Assembly: GCA_963698265.1 (NCBI GenBank) | Contig: CAVOQC010000002.1 | Coordinates: 372,001-436,000 of the forward strand | Length of the DNA: 64,000 nt | DNA from: FEB-7 sp963698265 | GTDB taxonomy: Bacteria; Pseudomonadota; Gammaproteobacteria; Burkholderiales; Usitatibacteraceae | Direction: 5' to 3' | Shown here: positions 41,562-50,529 of the stretch, piece after piece | How positions within the stretch are numbered: the stretch's first letter is position 1 | Layout of the letters: every line of letters begins with the position of its first letter | Made by a program: the position numbers and the translations under genes | The notes under the pieces: generated by a model | Databases searched by the model: none | The model's input: only the letters and a program-made list of their open reading frames with translations | Told to the model about the DNA's origin: nothing

Positions 41562-42409
41562 GCGTGCGCGCCGCCAGCGATCCGGTCGCCCTGGAGCAGC
41601 CGGGGCTCGACCTGCAGCTCCCCATCGCGAGGATCCGCGGCGAGCCGTTCACGGAAATGCCGACCGACCTCTACATCCCGCCGGAGGCGTTGTCGGTCTT
41701 CCTCGACGCGTTCGAGGGCCCGATGGATCTCCTGCTCTACCTCATCCGCAAGCACTCGCTCGACATCCTCGACATCCCGATGGCGGAGCTCACGCGCCAG
41801 TACATGGAATACGTCGAGATGATGCGCACGCAGCAGCTCGAGCTCGCCGCCGAGTACCTGCTGATGGCCGCCCTCCTGATCGAGATCAAGTCGCGCATGC
41901 TGCTGCCGCGGCCGAGGCGAGAGAACGAGACCGAGCCCGAGGATCCGAGGGCCGAGCTCGTGCGCCGCCTGCTCGAGTACGAGCACATGAAGAAGGCCGC
42001 GATGGCGCTGGGGGATGCGCCCGTCGCGGGCCGCGACTTCTCGCTGGTGGAGGTCTACGTCGAGCAGGCGATCGCCGAGCGCCTGCCCGGCATCGCGGTG
42101 GCCGATCTCTCGGAAGCGTGGCGCTCGATACTCGCCCGCGCGAAGATGGTCCGCCACCACAAGATCACCCGCGAGCAGCTCTCGGTGCGCGCACACATGA
42201 GCCGCATCCTGCGCGCCCTCTCCGGCGGCGCCTTCACGGAATTCTCGGTTCTCTTCGAGCCGGAGCACGGCGTGCCCGTCCTGGTGGTGAGCTTCCTCGC
42301 GCTGCTGGAGCTCGCCCGCGAGTCCCTCATCGAGATCACGCAGCAAACCGCTTTCGAACCCATCTACGTGCGCCTGAAGAGCGAGCGCGCAGCCCTCCAG
42401 ATCACATGA
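41558..42409 (+). CDS. scpA: Segregation and condensation protein A
   Basis: A 283-residue kleisin that bridges the SMC ATPase heads in chromosome condensation. The N-terminal motif VFLDAFEGPMDLLLYLIRKHSLDILDIPM is characteristic (part: FEGPMDLLLYLIRKHSLDI), then EYLLMAALLIEIKSRMLLP and a winged-helix end (FEPIYVRLKSE). The first 33 residues precede the usual start and are typical of the longer betaproteobacterial form. Start and stop overlap the flanking genes by four bases each. Confidence 0.93.
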   Translation: MSVRAASDPVALEQPGLDLQLPIARIRGEPFTEMPTDLYIPPEALSVFLDAFEGPMDLLLYLIRKHSLDILDIPMAELTRQYMEYVEMMRTQQLELAAEYLLMAALLIEIKSRMLLPRPRRENETEPEDPRAELVRRLLEYEHMKKAAMALGDAPVAGRDFSLVEVYVEQAIAERLPGIAVADLSEAWRSILARAKMVRHHKITREQLSVRAHMSRILRALSGGAFTEFSVLFEPEHGVPVLVVSFLALLELARESLIEITQQTAFEPIYVRLKSERAALQIT

Positions 42410-43152
42410 CCATGACCGAACAAACCGTCGAAGCCGTCGACCCCGCCGAAGCCCAGGCGCCTGTAACCGCCCACGAGCCCCTGGACCTGGAGCTCGTGAA
42501 GCGCGTGCTCGAGGCGGCGCTGCTCTCCGCCCCGGAGCCCCTCACCCTGCAGCAGTTGAAGCGCCTCTTCGCGGGCGAGGTCGACGTGGAGAGCCTGAGG
42601 AGGATCCTGGAGGAGCTGAAGCTCGAGTGGGCCGACCGTTCCGTGGAACTCACGGCGGTGGCGAGCGGCTGGCGCTTCCGCGTGCAGCCCGACTACCAGA
42701 AGTACCTGGACCGCATCTCGAACGAGAAGCCGCCGCGCTACTCGCGCGCGGTCCTGGAGACGCTCGCCATCATCGCCTACCGCCAGCCCGTGACCCGCGG
42801 CGACATCGAGGACATCCGCGGCGTCGCGGTCTCGCCCCCGACGCTCAAGGCCCTGGAGGAGCGCGGCTGGATCGACGTGGTCGGCAACCGCGAGACTCCG
42901 GGCCGACCGGCGCTTTTCGCGACCACACGCAAGTTCCTGGACGACCTGAACCTCAGGTCGCTCGAGGAGCTGCCCGCGCTCGAGGAGCTGCAAAGCGCCC
43001 TCGACGCTACCCTCGACACCTCGCCGGCGCTGCCGGTGCAGGGGGCGCTCCTCGGCGCGCCCGGGGAAGAAGCCGATGCCGCAACCCCCACCCCTGAAGA
43101 CGAGGCGAACGCGCCCTCGCAAGACACGGAGCACCCAGACCATGCGGGATAG
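42406..43152 (+). CDS. scpB: Segregation and condensation protein B
   Basis: A 248-residue SMC accessory protein with two winged-helix domains at residues about 28-105 and 110-190: VKRVLEAALLSAPEPLTLQQ, YSRAVLETLAIIAYRQPVTR, DIEDIRGVAVSPPTLKALEE and GNRETPGRPALFATTRKFLD. The C-terminal 50 residues are acidic and disordered. Start overlaps the scpA stop, and its end overlaps the rluB start by 11 bases. smc is not in the window. Confidence 0.93.
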   Translation: MTMTEQTVEAVDPAEAQAPVTAHEPLDLELVKRVLEAALLSAPEPLTLQQLKRLFAGEVDVESLRRILEELKLEWADRSVELTAVASGWRFRVQPDYQKYLDRISNEKPPRYSRAVLETLAIIAYRQPVTRGDIEDIRGVAVSPPTLKALEERGWIDVVGNRETPGRPALFATTRKFLDDLNLRSLEELPALEELQSALDATLDTSPALPVQGALLGAPGEEADAATPTPEDEANAPSQDTEHPDHAG

Positions 43153-44794
43153 ACCCTTTCGTACCCCACGCGCCCCCAAGCTCGACTGGCCCGGGGGCAT
43201 CGTGCCCGAATGGGCGAAGGTGCCCGCCGGCGCGCAGCGCCGCGGCAAGGGCGGCAAGGGAGCACGCGGCAAGGACGATTCGAAGCGCGAGCGCCTGCAG
43301 AAGGTGATGGCGCAATCGGGGCACGGCTCCCGGCGCAACATCGAGATACTCATCGCCCAGGGGCACATCTCGATCAACGGCCAGGTCGCGAAGCTGGGCG
43401 ACGCGGTCGGGCCCGGCGACCGCGTGAAGGTCGACGGGAAGCTGATCCACCTGCGCTTCGGCTCGGCGCTGCCGCGCGTGCTCCTCTACCACAAGCCGGA
43501 AGGCGAGATCTGCACCCGGGACGACCCGGAGGGCCGCCCCACGGTCTTCGCGAAGCTGCCGAAGGTGAACAACGCGCGCTGGGTGTCGATCGGCCGCCTG
43601 GACTTCAACACCAGCGGGCTGCTCATCTTCACGACCAACGGGGAACTCGCAAACCGCCTCATGCACCCGCGCTACGAGATCGAGCGCGAGTACGCGGTGC
43701 GCTTGATGGGCGAGCTCACGCCCGAGCAGGTGCAACTCCTCACGGGCGAGGGCGTGGAGGTCGAAGGCGAGAAGTGCCGGTTCGTGCGCCTGGTCGACCG
43801 CGGCGGCGAGGGCTCGAACCACTGGTACCACGTGGTCCTCACGGAAGGAAAGAACCGCGAGGTGCGCCGCATGTTCGAGGTGCTCGGCCTCATGGTGAGC
43901 CGCCTCATGCGCGTGCGCTACGGGCCGGTGGAGCTGCCGAGCTTCCTCAAGCGCGGGATGGTGCGCGACCTGCCGGAAGCCGAGGTCGTGAAGCTGATCG
44001 AGTTCTCGGGCATGGCCGAAGGGGCCGGCGAGGCCGAGGACGACGAGGACGAGGAAGAGGCGTCGCCGGGCAACGAGATCACCGACGAGAACCGCGTGGT
44101 GGAGCCCGAGGAATTCGCCGACGAGGACGAGGTCGAGGACGAACTGCAGCCCGCCCACCTCATGGAAGGTTACCGGCCGAACGAGCCGGAGCTGGAAGTC
44201 TTCGACGACGACGACGATCGCCAGCCGGACTTCGAGCGCCTGCCCGGCTTCAACCGCGCGACGGGCTCCATGGGCCTGCCCGCGGGACACCGAGGCCTCC
44301 ATCCTTCCCGCGGCCCCGGCGGGACCACGGACGGGAACCAGAAGAAGCGCCGCAGCAAGCGCCGGGGCGCGAAATCCGGCGCGGCGCCGGCGGGACAGGG
44401 CCCGTCCCACGGCAACGTTGGCGGTCATGGCCAGGGGAAAGGGCACGGCCAGGGGCAAGGACACGGCCAGGGGCAAGGCCAGGGCCAGGGGCGCAAGCGC
44501 TCGCGCGGCAAGGGCCACGGCAAGGGTTCCGGCAAGGCGGTCGTCGCCGGCCAGCCCGCGCAGGGCCACGCGCCGCAGCAGGGCCACGGCCAGCAGCCCC
44601 GGGAACACGTGCAGGGGCAGGGCCCCGCGGGCACAGGCACTGGTGCGGGCACAGGCACTGGCGCAGGCACAGGCGCAGGCGCAGGAAAGTCCGGGCGCAA
44701 TCGCCGCGGCCGCAATCGCAACCGCAACCGGGCCAATGCGGGAGGGCCGCCCCCGGCCGGCGGCGGCAACCGCGAACCCTCCGGCGAGAGCTGA
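43142..44794 (+). CDS. rluB: 23S rRNA pseudouridine synthase RluB with a long low-complexity C-terminus
   Basis: A 550-residue protein. An S4 RNA-binding domain (ERLQKVMAQSGHGSRRNIEI) is followed by the RsuA/RluB catalytic domain with IGRLDFNTSGLLIFTTNG carrying the catalytic Asp and GKNREVRRMFEVLGLMVSRL. That core ends near residue 295. The rest, about 255 residues, is first acidic (EDDEDEEEA), then Gly/His/Gln-rich with repeated GHGQGQ units, then basic and Arg/Asn-rich (RNRRGRNRNRNRANAG). Such RNA-binding-type tails are known in some betaproteobacterial RluB proteins; this one is long. It likely modifies U2605 of 23S rRNA. Confidence 0.9.
   Translation: MRDRPFRTPRAPKLDWPGGIVPEWAKVPAGAQRRGKGGKGARGKDDSKRERLQKVMAQSGHGSRRNIEILIAQGHISINGQVAKLGDAVGPGDRVKVDGKLIHLRFGSALPRVLLYHKPEGEICTRDDPEGRPTVFAKLPKVNNARWVSIGRLDFNTSGLLIFTTNGELANRLMHPRYEIEREYAVRLMGELTPEQVQLLTGEGVEVEGEKCRFVRLVDRGGEGSNHWYHVVLTEGKNREVRRMFEVLGLMVSRLMRVRYGPVELPSFLKRGMVRDLPEAEVVKLIEFSGMAEGAGEAEDDEDEEEASPGNEITDENRVVEPEEFADEDEVEDELQPAHLMEGYRPNEPELEVFDDDDDRQPDFERLPGFNRATGSMGLPAGHRGLHPSRGPGGTTDGNQKKRRSKRRGAKSGAAPAGQGPSHGNVGGHGQGKGHGQGQGHGQGQGQGQGRKRSRGKGHGKGSGKAVVAGQPAQGHAPQQGHGQQPREHVQGQGPAGTGTGAGTGTGAGTGAGAGKSGRNRRGRNRNRNRANAGGPPPAGGGNREPSGES
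44425..44499 (+). repeat. Short tandem repeats in the rluB C-terminal coding region
   Basis: Units of CACGGCCAGGGGCAAGG and shorter GGCCAGG variants are repeated, encoding GHGQGQ repeats. A second array of GGCACAGGCACTGGTGCG-like units encodes GTGTGAG at about 44628-44690. Copy number may vary between strains by slippage in steps of three bases. Confidence 0.7.
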
Positions 44795-44879
44795 ACCCGA
44801 GGTTCCGGCCGCCTCCGGTGATAGCATTCGACGGTCCCGCCCCGAGGCGGATAACGCGAATGTTCCGGAGGACACGAAG

Positions 44880-45887
44880 ATGGCAATTTCCAGGAGGGTT
44901 TGGCTCGTGGCGGCGCTCGCGCTGCTCGCGGGACCTTTTGCGGCGGTGGTCGCATTCGCGCAGGCACCCTGCGCCAACCGCGGCCTGCTCGACGCGCGCT
45001 ACTGCGACGACAACGGCGACCTGATCGCCGACCAGCCGAAGGACCCGAAGGCCTGGCAGAACCCCGCCACGCTCGTGTTCTCCTACACGCCCGTCGAGGA
45101 TCCCGCCGTCTACGAGAACGTCTTCGACGACTTCATGCAGCACCTGGCGAAGGTGACGGGCAAGCGCGTGCGCTGGTATCCGGCCGAATCCTACGCCGCG
45201 CAGGTCGAGGCCCTGCGCTCCGGGCGCCTGCACATCGCCGGGGTGGCGACCGGGCCCACGCCCTACGCGGTCAACCTCGCCGGGTTCGAACCCGTGGCGA
45301 GCATGCAGCGCGCCAACGGCAGCATCGGCTACACGCTGCAACTCATCACCTTCAAGGACAGCCCGATCAAGTCGGTGGCGGACCTGAAGGGCAAGCGCGT
45401 CGCCCACGTCTCGCCCTCGTCCAACTCCGGGGACGCGGCACCGCGTGCGCTTTTCTCGTCGATGGGCGTGGTGCCTGGCAAGGACTACGAGGTGCTCTTC
45501 TCCGGCAAGCACGACAACTCGATCATGGGCGTGGTGAACAAGGACTACGACGCGGCCCCGGTGGCTTCCACCGTGGTCGAGCGCATGCAGGCGCGCGGCA
45601 TGTTCAAGGCCGGCGACCTGCGCGTGGTCTACGAATCGGCGCCGTTCCCGCGCACCGCCTTCGGCGTGGCGCACAACCTCGCGCCGGAGCTGAAGGCGAA
45701 GATCCGCGAAGCCTTCCTCGGTTTCGACTTCAAGAAATCGAAGCTCGCCGGCGAGTTCAAGGACACGGAGCGCTTCGCCGCGATCGAATACCGCAAGGAC
45801 TGGCGCGACGTGCTCACGATCCACAAGGCGGGCGGCGTGTCCTACACGCAGGAGACGCTCTCGAAGCTCGGCACCAAGGCCGAATAG
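44880..45887 (+). CDS. phnD: Phosphonate-type ABC transporter, periplasmic binding protein
   Basis: A 335-residue exported binding protein with a signal peptide (WLVAALALLAGPFAAVVAFA, cut before QAPC). The PhnD-like type II binding fold is seen in TLVFSYTPVEDPAVYENVFD, GKRVRWYPAESYAAQVEALRS, GADAVATGPTPYAV-like GVATGPTPYAVNLAGFEPVA and VADLKGKRVAHVSPSSNSGD. An unusual pair of cysteines (residues about 31 and 42) sits at the mature N-terminus. It feeds the PhnC/PhnE transporter downstream; the next gene starts 4 bases after its stop. Whether it prefers phosphonates, phosphite or phosphate esters is not decidable here. Confidence 0.9.
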   Translation: MAISRRVWLVAALALLAGPFAAVVAFAQAPCANRGLLDARYCDDNGDLIADQPKDPKAWQNPATLVFSYTPVEDPAVYENVFDDFMQHLAKVTGKRVRWYPAESYAAQVEALRSGRLHIAGVATGPTPYAVNLAGFEPVASMQRANGSIGYTLQLITFKDSPIKSVADLKGKRVAHVSPSSNSGDAAPRALFSSMGVVPGKDYEVLFSGKHDNSIMGVVNKDYDAAPVASTVVERMQARGMFKAGDLRVVYESAPFPRTAFGVAHNLAPELKAKIREAFLGFDFKKSKLAGEFKDTERFAAIEYRKDWRDVLTIHKAGGVSYTQETLSKLGTKAE

Positions 45888-45891
45888 CGCC

Positions 45892-46725
45892 ATGGCGCTC
45901 GCACGGGAGCACGCGCCGCCGGCGGGCGGCGCGAGGCCGCTGCTCGCGGTGGAGGCGCTCACCAAGACCTACCGCGGCGGCGCCCGCGCCCTGGACGGCG
46001 TGAGCTTCACCGTCGCGCGCCCGGAGGTCATCGCGGTCATCGGCACCTCGGGCGCGGGCAAGAGCACGCTCATCCGCTGCATCAACCGGCTGGTGGAGCC
46101 GACCTCCGGGCGGGTGTTCCTGGGGGAAACCGACATCGTGTCCCTCGCGCCGGGCGAGCTTCGCCGGGCGAGGCGCCGCATAGGGATGATCTTCCAGGAG
46201 TTCAACCTGGTCGACCGGCTCACGGTGATGGAGAACCTCCTGTCGGGGCGGCTGGGGTCCGTGAGCTTCATGGCCTCGTGGCTGCGCCGCTATCCGCCCG
46301 GCGATATCGCCAACGCCTTCGCGATGCTCGAGCGGGTGGGGCTCGCGGGGCTGCACGATTCGCGCGCCGATGCGCTCTCGGGCGGCCAGCGCCAGCGCGT
46401 CGGCATCGGCCGCGCGCTCATGCAGAACCCGGATCTCCTGCTGGTCGACGAGCCCACGGCGAGCCTCGACCCGAAGACCGCCCGCCAGATCATGCGGCTC
46501 ATCCGCGCGCTCGCGCAGGAGCGCGCCACGCCCGCGCTGGTGAACATCCACGACGTGGCGCTCGCCCAGGGGTTCGCCGACCGCGTGATCGGGCTCAAGG
46601 CCGGCGCGCTCGTCTTCGACGGGCCGAGCGCCGCACTCACGCCGGAGGTGCTCACGAGCATCTACGGCGCCGAGGACTGGAGCCGGACGATCCGCAAGGC
46701 CGACGAGGACGAGGCCGGCGCATGA
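45892..46725 (+). CDS. phnC: Phosphonate-type ABC transporter, ATP-binding protein
   Basis: A 277-residue ABC ATPase: Walker A GTSGAGKSTL, Q-loop GMIFQEFNLVDRLTVMENLL, signature LSGGQRQRVGIGRAL, Walker B LLLVDEPTASLDP and the H-loop VNIHDVALAQ. The wording of the Q-loop and of RRRIGMIFQ-FNL is typical of PhnC. It overlaps the first phnE by four bases. Confidence 0.93.
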   Translation: MALAREHAPPAGGARPLLAVEALTKTYRGGARALDGVSFTVARPEVIAVIGTSGAGKSTLIRCINRLVEPTSGRVFLGETDIVSLAPGELRRARRRIGMIFQEFNLVDRLTVMENLLSGRLGSVSFMASWLRRYPPGDIANAFAMLERVGLAGLHDSRADALSGGQRQRVGIGRALMQNPDLLLVDEPTASLDPKTARQIMRLIRALAQERATPALVNIHDVALAQGFADRVIGLKAGALVFDGPSAALTPEVLTSIYGAEDWSRTIRKADEDEAGA

Positions 46726-47519
46726 GCGCGGCGCACCCGTCCACGTGGCGGCCGCCGCCGTTCTTCGGCACGCGGGGGCGCCAGAACCTCGTGCTGCTCG
46801 CGGCCCTCGCCTATCTCGTCTGGTCGGTGTCCACCCTCGATATCGACGCGAAACGCGCGCTGGCGGGGTTCGGGCGCGCGGCGGACCTCTTCATCCGCAT
46901 GATCCCGCCGGACTTCGGGCGCTGGGAACTGCTGCTGCGGGGCATGACGGAGAGCCTGCAGATGGCCTTCGCCGCCACGCTCGCGGGCGTGGTCCTGAGC
47001 GTGCCGCTGGGGATCGCCGCGGCGAAGAACCTCGCGCCCCGCCCCGTGTACCTCGCCGCGCGCGGCCTGATCGTGGTCGGCCGCACCTTCCACGAGGTGA
47101 TCATCGCCATCTTCTTCGTGAAGCTCTTCGGCTTCGGGCCCGTGGCGGGGCTGCTCACGCTGGCGCTTTCCTCCACGATCTTCCTCGCCAAGATGCTCGC
47201 CGAGGACATCGAGAACGTGCGCGGGGGGCCGATCGAGGCGGTGCGCGCCACCGGCGCCGGGTTCGGGCAGGTCGTCGTCTACGCCGTCGTGCCGCAGGTG
47301 CTCACGCGCTCGGTGGGCACGGCCATCTACCGCCTCGACGCGAACCTGCGCCACTCCACGGTCGTGGGCATCGTCGGCGCAGGCGGCATCGGCCAGACCC
47401 TCTCGGCCTCCTTCTCGCGCTACGACTACGACTTCGCCGCGGCGATCCTGCTCGCGATCATCGCGCTCGTGGCGCTGGGCGAGTGGTTCAGCGACTGGGT
47501 GCGAAGGAGGCTGAGGTGA
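46722..47519 (+). CDS. phnE: Phosphonate-type ABC transporter, permease (first copy)
   Basis: A 265-residue inner-membrane permease with about six hydrophobic segments. The EAA-type loop that contacts PhnC is ENVRGGPIEAVRATGAGFGQ followed by VVYAVVPQVL; TFHEVIIAIFFVKLFGFGP and VVGIVGAGGIGQTLSASFSRYDY are PhnE hallmarks. It overlaps phnC and the second phnE by four bases each and probably forms a heterodimer with the second copy. Confidence 0.92.
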   Translation: MSAAHPSTWRPPPFFGTRGRQNLVLLAALAYLVWSVSTLDIDAKRALAGFGRAADLFIRMIPPDFGRWELLLRGMTESLQMAFAATLAGVVLSVPLGIAAAKNLAPRPVYLAARGLIVVGRTFHEVIIAIFFVKLFGFGPVAGLLTLALSSTIFLAKMLAEDIENVRGGPIEAVRATGAGFGQVVVYAVVPQVLTRSVGTAIYRLDANLRHSTVVGIVGAGGIGQTLSASFSRYDYDFAAAILLAIIALVALGEWFSDWVRRRLR

Positions 47520-48325
47520 GCACGGGGGCGGCGCAGCGCCATCCCGAGGTGTGGCGCCGGCATTCGCCGCGCGAGACCGTGGTGCGGTGGCTGTGGATCG
47601 CGGCGGTGGCTTTCATCTCGGCATGGTCGGTTTCCGCGCTCGACATCGAGTGGATCTTCTTCCGGGACGCCCACGTGCAGGCCGCGGACCTCGCCGGGCG
47701 CATGTGGCCGCCGCGCTGGTCCTACGCGCCGACGATCATCGCGCCGCTGGTCGAGACGATCCACATCGCGACCCTCGGCACGGCCATCGCGGTGGTCTTC
47801 TCGATCCCGCTCGCCTTCCTGTCGGCGCGCAACACCACGGCCAACGGCTTCACCTGGGCCGTGGGCCGCGGCATCCTCGTGGCCTCGCGGAGCGTGAACA
47901 CGGTGATCTGGGGGCTGCTCTTCGTGGCGATCTTCGGCCCGGGCCCGATCGCCGGGATCGCCGCCGTGGCCGCGCGTTCGGTGGGATTTCTCGCCAAGCT
48001 CGTGGCCGAAGCGATCGAGGAGGCCGACCGCGGGCCGATCGAGGCGATCGAGTCCACCGGCGCGGGCACGGGGCAGGTCTACCTCATCGGCATCCTGCCG
48101 CAGGTGATGCCGGTGCTCATCGGCACCACCGTCTACCGCTGGGACATCAACGTGCGCGAGTCGAGCGTCCTGGGCTTCGTCGGCGCCGGCGGCATCGGGC
48201 TGCACCTCTACGCCTCGATCAACCAGTTCGCGTGGCAGCAGGTGCTCGTCGTCCTGCTCGCGATCCTCGCGGTGGTGGTTGCGAGCGAAGCCGTCTCGGC
48301 CTGGATCCGTGGCCGCATCTCCTGA
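47516..48325 (+). CDS. phnE: Phosphonate-type ABC transporter, permease (second copy)
   Basis: A 269-residue permease homologous to the upstream copy: ETIHIATLGTAIAVVFSIPL, ASRSVNTVIWGLLFVAIFGP, EEADRGPIEAIESTGAGTGQ (the ATPase-contact loop) and SVLGFVGAGGIGLHLYASIN. The GTG start overlaps the previous stop. Two distinct PhnE proteins are common in PhnCDE1E2 transporters. The next gene (HAD hydrolase) begins 17 bases before its end. Confidence 0.92.
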   Translation: MSTGAAQRHPEVWRRHSPRETVVRWLWIAAVAFISAWSVSALDIEWIFFRDAHVQAADLAGRMWPPRWSYAPTIIAPLVETIHIATLGTAIAVVFSIPLAFLSARNTTANGFTWAVGRGILVASRSVNTVIWGLLFVAIFGPGPIAGIAAVAARSVGFLAKLVAEAIEEADRGPIEAIESTGAGTGQVYLIGILPQVMPVLIGTTVYRWDINVRESSVLGFVGAGGIGLHLYASINQFAWQQVLVVLLAILAVVVASEAVSAWIRGRIS

Positions 48326-49196
48326 GGCGGGCGCCATCGCGCTGCCGGGAATCGCTGCGCTCGCCGAGCGCTTCGACGGCCTGATCGTCGACCAGTGGGG
48401 CGTCCTGCACGACGGCGCCCGGCCCTATGCGGGCGCGCGCGAGTGCCTCGAGCGGTTGCGCGAGGCGGGCAAGCACGTGGTCGTGCTCTCCAACTCGGGG
48501 CGGCGCGAGGACGCGAACGTGCGGCTCATGGAGGAGATGGGGTTTTCCGCGCGGCTCTTCGACCGCATGGTGTCGGCGGGAGAGGATGCGCGCGAGGCGA
48601 TCGTCGCGCGGGCAAGCCCGTTCCATGCCCGGCTCGGCACGCGCTGCTACGCGCTCACCCGCGCCGGGGACCGCTCGATTCTGGAAGGCATCGGGCTCGC
48701 CTTCGTGGCCTCGGTGGAGGAGGCCGAATTCCTCGCCGCGATCGGGATCGACTCGCCGCGGCGCGCCCTCGCGGACTACGAGACGGAGCTGCGCACGGCC
48801 CGCGCGAGGAATCTCCCGATGGTCTGCGCGAACCCCGACATCGCGCGCTTCTCCGAGGGCCGCCTGGTGGATGCGACCGGCGTGCTGGCCCGGAGATACG
48901 AGGCGCTGGGAGGCGAGGTCTTCTACCACGGCAAGCCGTGGCCGGCGATCTACGGCTCGTGCATCGCGGCGCTGGGGCACTGCGCCCCCGGGCGGGTGGT
49001 CGCGGTGGGCGACTCCATCGAACACGACATCCTCGGCGCGTCGCGGGCGGGACTGCCGAGCGCGTTCATCGTGGGCGGCATCCACGCCGGGGAACTGGGC
49101 GCGGAACACGGCGGGCCCGATGCGGCGACCTGGAACGCGTTCGAGAGCCGCGCCGTGGCGCGACCCGACTTCCGCCTGCCCGCCTTCACCTGGTAA
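48309..49196 (+). CDS. HAD-IIA family hydrolase linked to the phn transporter
   Basis: A 295-residue phosphohydrolase of the NagD-like HAD-IIA class: motif I DGLIVDQWGVLHDGARPY (note D-x-W-G-V), motif II VVVLSNSGRREDANV, and motif III/IV VVAVGDSIEHDILGASRAG. The first motif places it in the TIGR01459-type subfamily of unknown substrate. It starts at a GTG inside phnE2 (17-base overlap) with no other suitable codon nearby, so it belongs to the same operon and may act on the imported phosphorus compound after uptake or during its breakdown; that is inference. Its end overlaps the opposing ChaC-like gene by 11 bases. Confidence 0.82.
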   Translation: MAASPEAGAIALPGIAALAERFDGLIVDQWGVLHDGARPYAGARECLERLREAGKHVVVLSNSGRREDANVRLMEEMGFSARLFDRMVSAGEDAREAIVARASPFHARLGTRCYALTRAGDRSILEGIGLAFVASVEEAEFLAAIGIDSPRRALADYETELRTARARNLPMVCANPDIARFSEGRLVDATGVLARRYEALGGEVFYHGKPWPAIYGSCIAALGHCAPGRVVAVGDSIEHDILGASRAGLPSAFIVGGIHAGELGAEHGGPDAATWNAFESRAVARPDFRLPAFTW

Positions 49197-49845
49197 TGCG
49201 CGAGGACCCGGCGTCGGCGAGGTGTCGCTTGACCCGTTCGGCCAGCCGCTTGATGCGGGCGTCGAGGATGCCGTGGGATTCGAGCGCGGCCTGGGTCTGG
49301 AAGAGGTACTCGGCGCTCGAGCCGTATTTCCCCCGCGCCGTGGCCATGGCCTGGATCATCACTTCCATCGGAAGCTTGCCCGCATAGCCGGAGCAGGCGC
49401 GGTTCACGATGAAGGTGAGTACCTGCACGCGTTCGGCCCCGGCGTGGCATTCGAGCCAGCGCGGGTGGTAGGAGCCGAGCGACATCTCGCGCCGCCACAG
49501 CTCGCGCAGCTCCTCCCGCGAGGTCGAGCCGGTGAGGCGGAAAGCGAGCCCGCGGCAGCTTCCGCCGCGCTCCAGCGTGAGCACGAGCCCCGGGCGCTCC
49601 GGCGTGCCGCGGTTGATCCGCGACCAGAGGCAGAAGTTGCGGTGGAAGCCGTAGATCGTGCCGACGCGCTTGGCGACGAAAGCGAGCCCCGGATTCCACA
49701 TGAGAGAGCCGTAGCCGAAGATCCACAGGGGCGCGCGCGCGTCCCGGCCGGCGAGCACGGCGTCCAGGGACCGGTCCAGCGCCTCGACCGAGAGCCTTTC
49801 GGCTTCCAGCCGCGCGGGATCGTGGCAGCCGAGGGGACTGCGCAT
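49186..49845 (-). CDS. Gamma-glutamylcyclotransferase (ChaC-like)
   Basis: A 219-residue protein. The ChaC family loop is WIFGYGSLMWNPGLAFVAKR, followed by GFHRNFCLWSRINRGTPERP, GLVLTLERGGSCRGLAFRL and HPRWLECHAG. ChaC enzymes cleave glutathione to 5-oxoproline and Cys-Gly. The ATG at 49845 directly follows the pdxH stop (2 bases), so both are in one operon. Convergent with the HAD gene. Confidence 0.88.
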   Translation of the reverse strand: MRSPLGCHDPARLEAERLSVEALDRSLDAVLAGRDARAPLWIFGYGSLMWNPGLAFVAKRVGTIYGFHRNFCLWSRINRGTPERPGLVLTLERGGSCRGLAFRLTGSTSREELRELWRREMSLGSYHPRWLECHAGAERVQVLTFIVNRACSGYAGKLPMEVMIQAMATARGKYGSSAEYLFQTQAALESHGILDARIKRLAERVKRHLADAGSSRITR

Positions 49846-49847
49846 GC

Positions 49848-50480
49848 CTAGGGCGACAGGCGCGTGATCTTCCAGCCGTCGTCCGACTTCGCGTAGGCGA
49901 TGCGATCGTGCAGGCGGCTCTGGCGCCCCTGCCAGAACTCGAGCCACGCGGGGATCACGCGGTAGCCGCCCCAGTGCGGCGGCCGCGGCGGGCCGTCGCC
50001 GTACTGCACCTCGGCGGCCTTCACGCGGGCCTCCAGCCACGCGCGGCTCTCGATCGTCGCGCTCTGGGTGCTCGCCCACGCGCCGATGCGCGAGCCGAGC
50101 GGGCGGCTCGCGAAATACTCGTCGGCCTCGGCGGCGCTCACATGCTCGACCGCGCCCTCGATCCGCACCTGCCGCTCGAGTTCCTTCCAGAAGAACGTGA
50201 GGGCCGCGTGCGGGCGCGCCGCCAGCTCGGCTCCCTTGCGGCTCTCGTAGTTGGTATAGAAGACGAAGCCGCGCTCGTCGAGCGCCTTGAGCAGCATGAT
50301 GCGCGCCGAGGGCCGGCCGGGGGCGTCCACGGTGGCGAGCGTCATCGCCGTGGGCTCGGGCACCTGCGCCTCGATCGCCTCCGCGAGCCAGGCGTGGAAC
50401 TGCTTGAAGGGGTCGGCATCGACGTCGGTTTCGTCGAGCCGCCGGAGAGCGTAGTCGTTGCGAAGGTCGGCGATTTTCAT
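49848..50480 (-). CDS. pdxH: Pyridoxamine 5'-phosphate oxidase
   Basis: A 210-residue FMN enzyme that makes pyridoxal 5'-phosphate. Family segments: LRRLDETDVDADPFKQFHAW, PTAMTLATVDAPGRPSARIM, FVFYTNYESRKGAELAARPH, RQVRIEGAVEHVSAAEADEY, GAWASTQS and HWGGYRVIPAWLEFWQGRQSRLHDR (in part), with the C-terminal RLSP. The length is normal. It lies 49 bases after the GGDEF/EAL gene and just before the ChaC-like gene. Confidence 0.95.
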   Translation of the reverse strand: MKIADLRNDYALRRLDETDVDADPFKQFHAWLAEAIEAQVPEPTAMTLATVDAPGRPSARIMLLKALDERGFVFYTNYESRKGAELAARPHAALTFFWKELERQVRIEGAVEHVSAAEADEYFASRPLGSRIGAWASTQSATIESRAWLEARVKAAEVQYGDGPPRPPHWGGYRVIPAWLEFWQGRQSRLHDRIAYAKSDDGWKITRLSP

Positions 50481-50529
50481 GGCGGGCTCGAAGGCAGAAG
50501 GCGAACGGAATCCATCGGAACTGTCGCCA

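Noticed and set aside
44425..44690. Possible CRISPR array
   Set aside because: The repeats are short, direct, in frame with rluB and lack spacers of uniform size.
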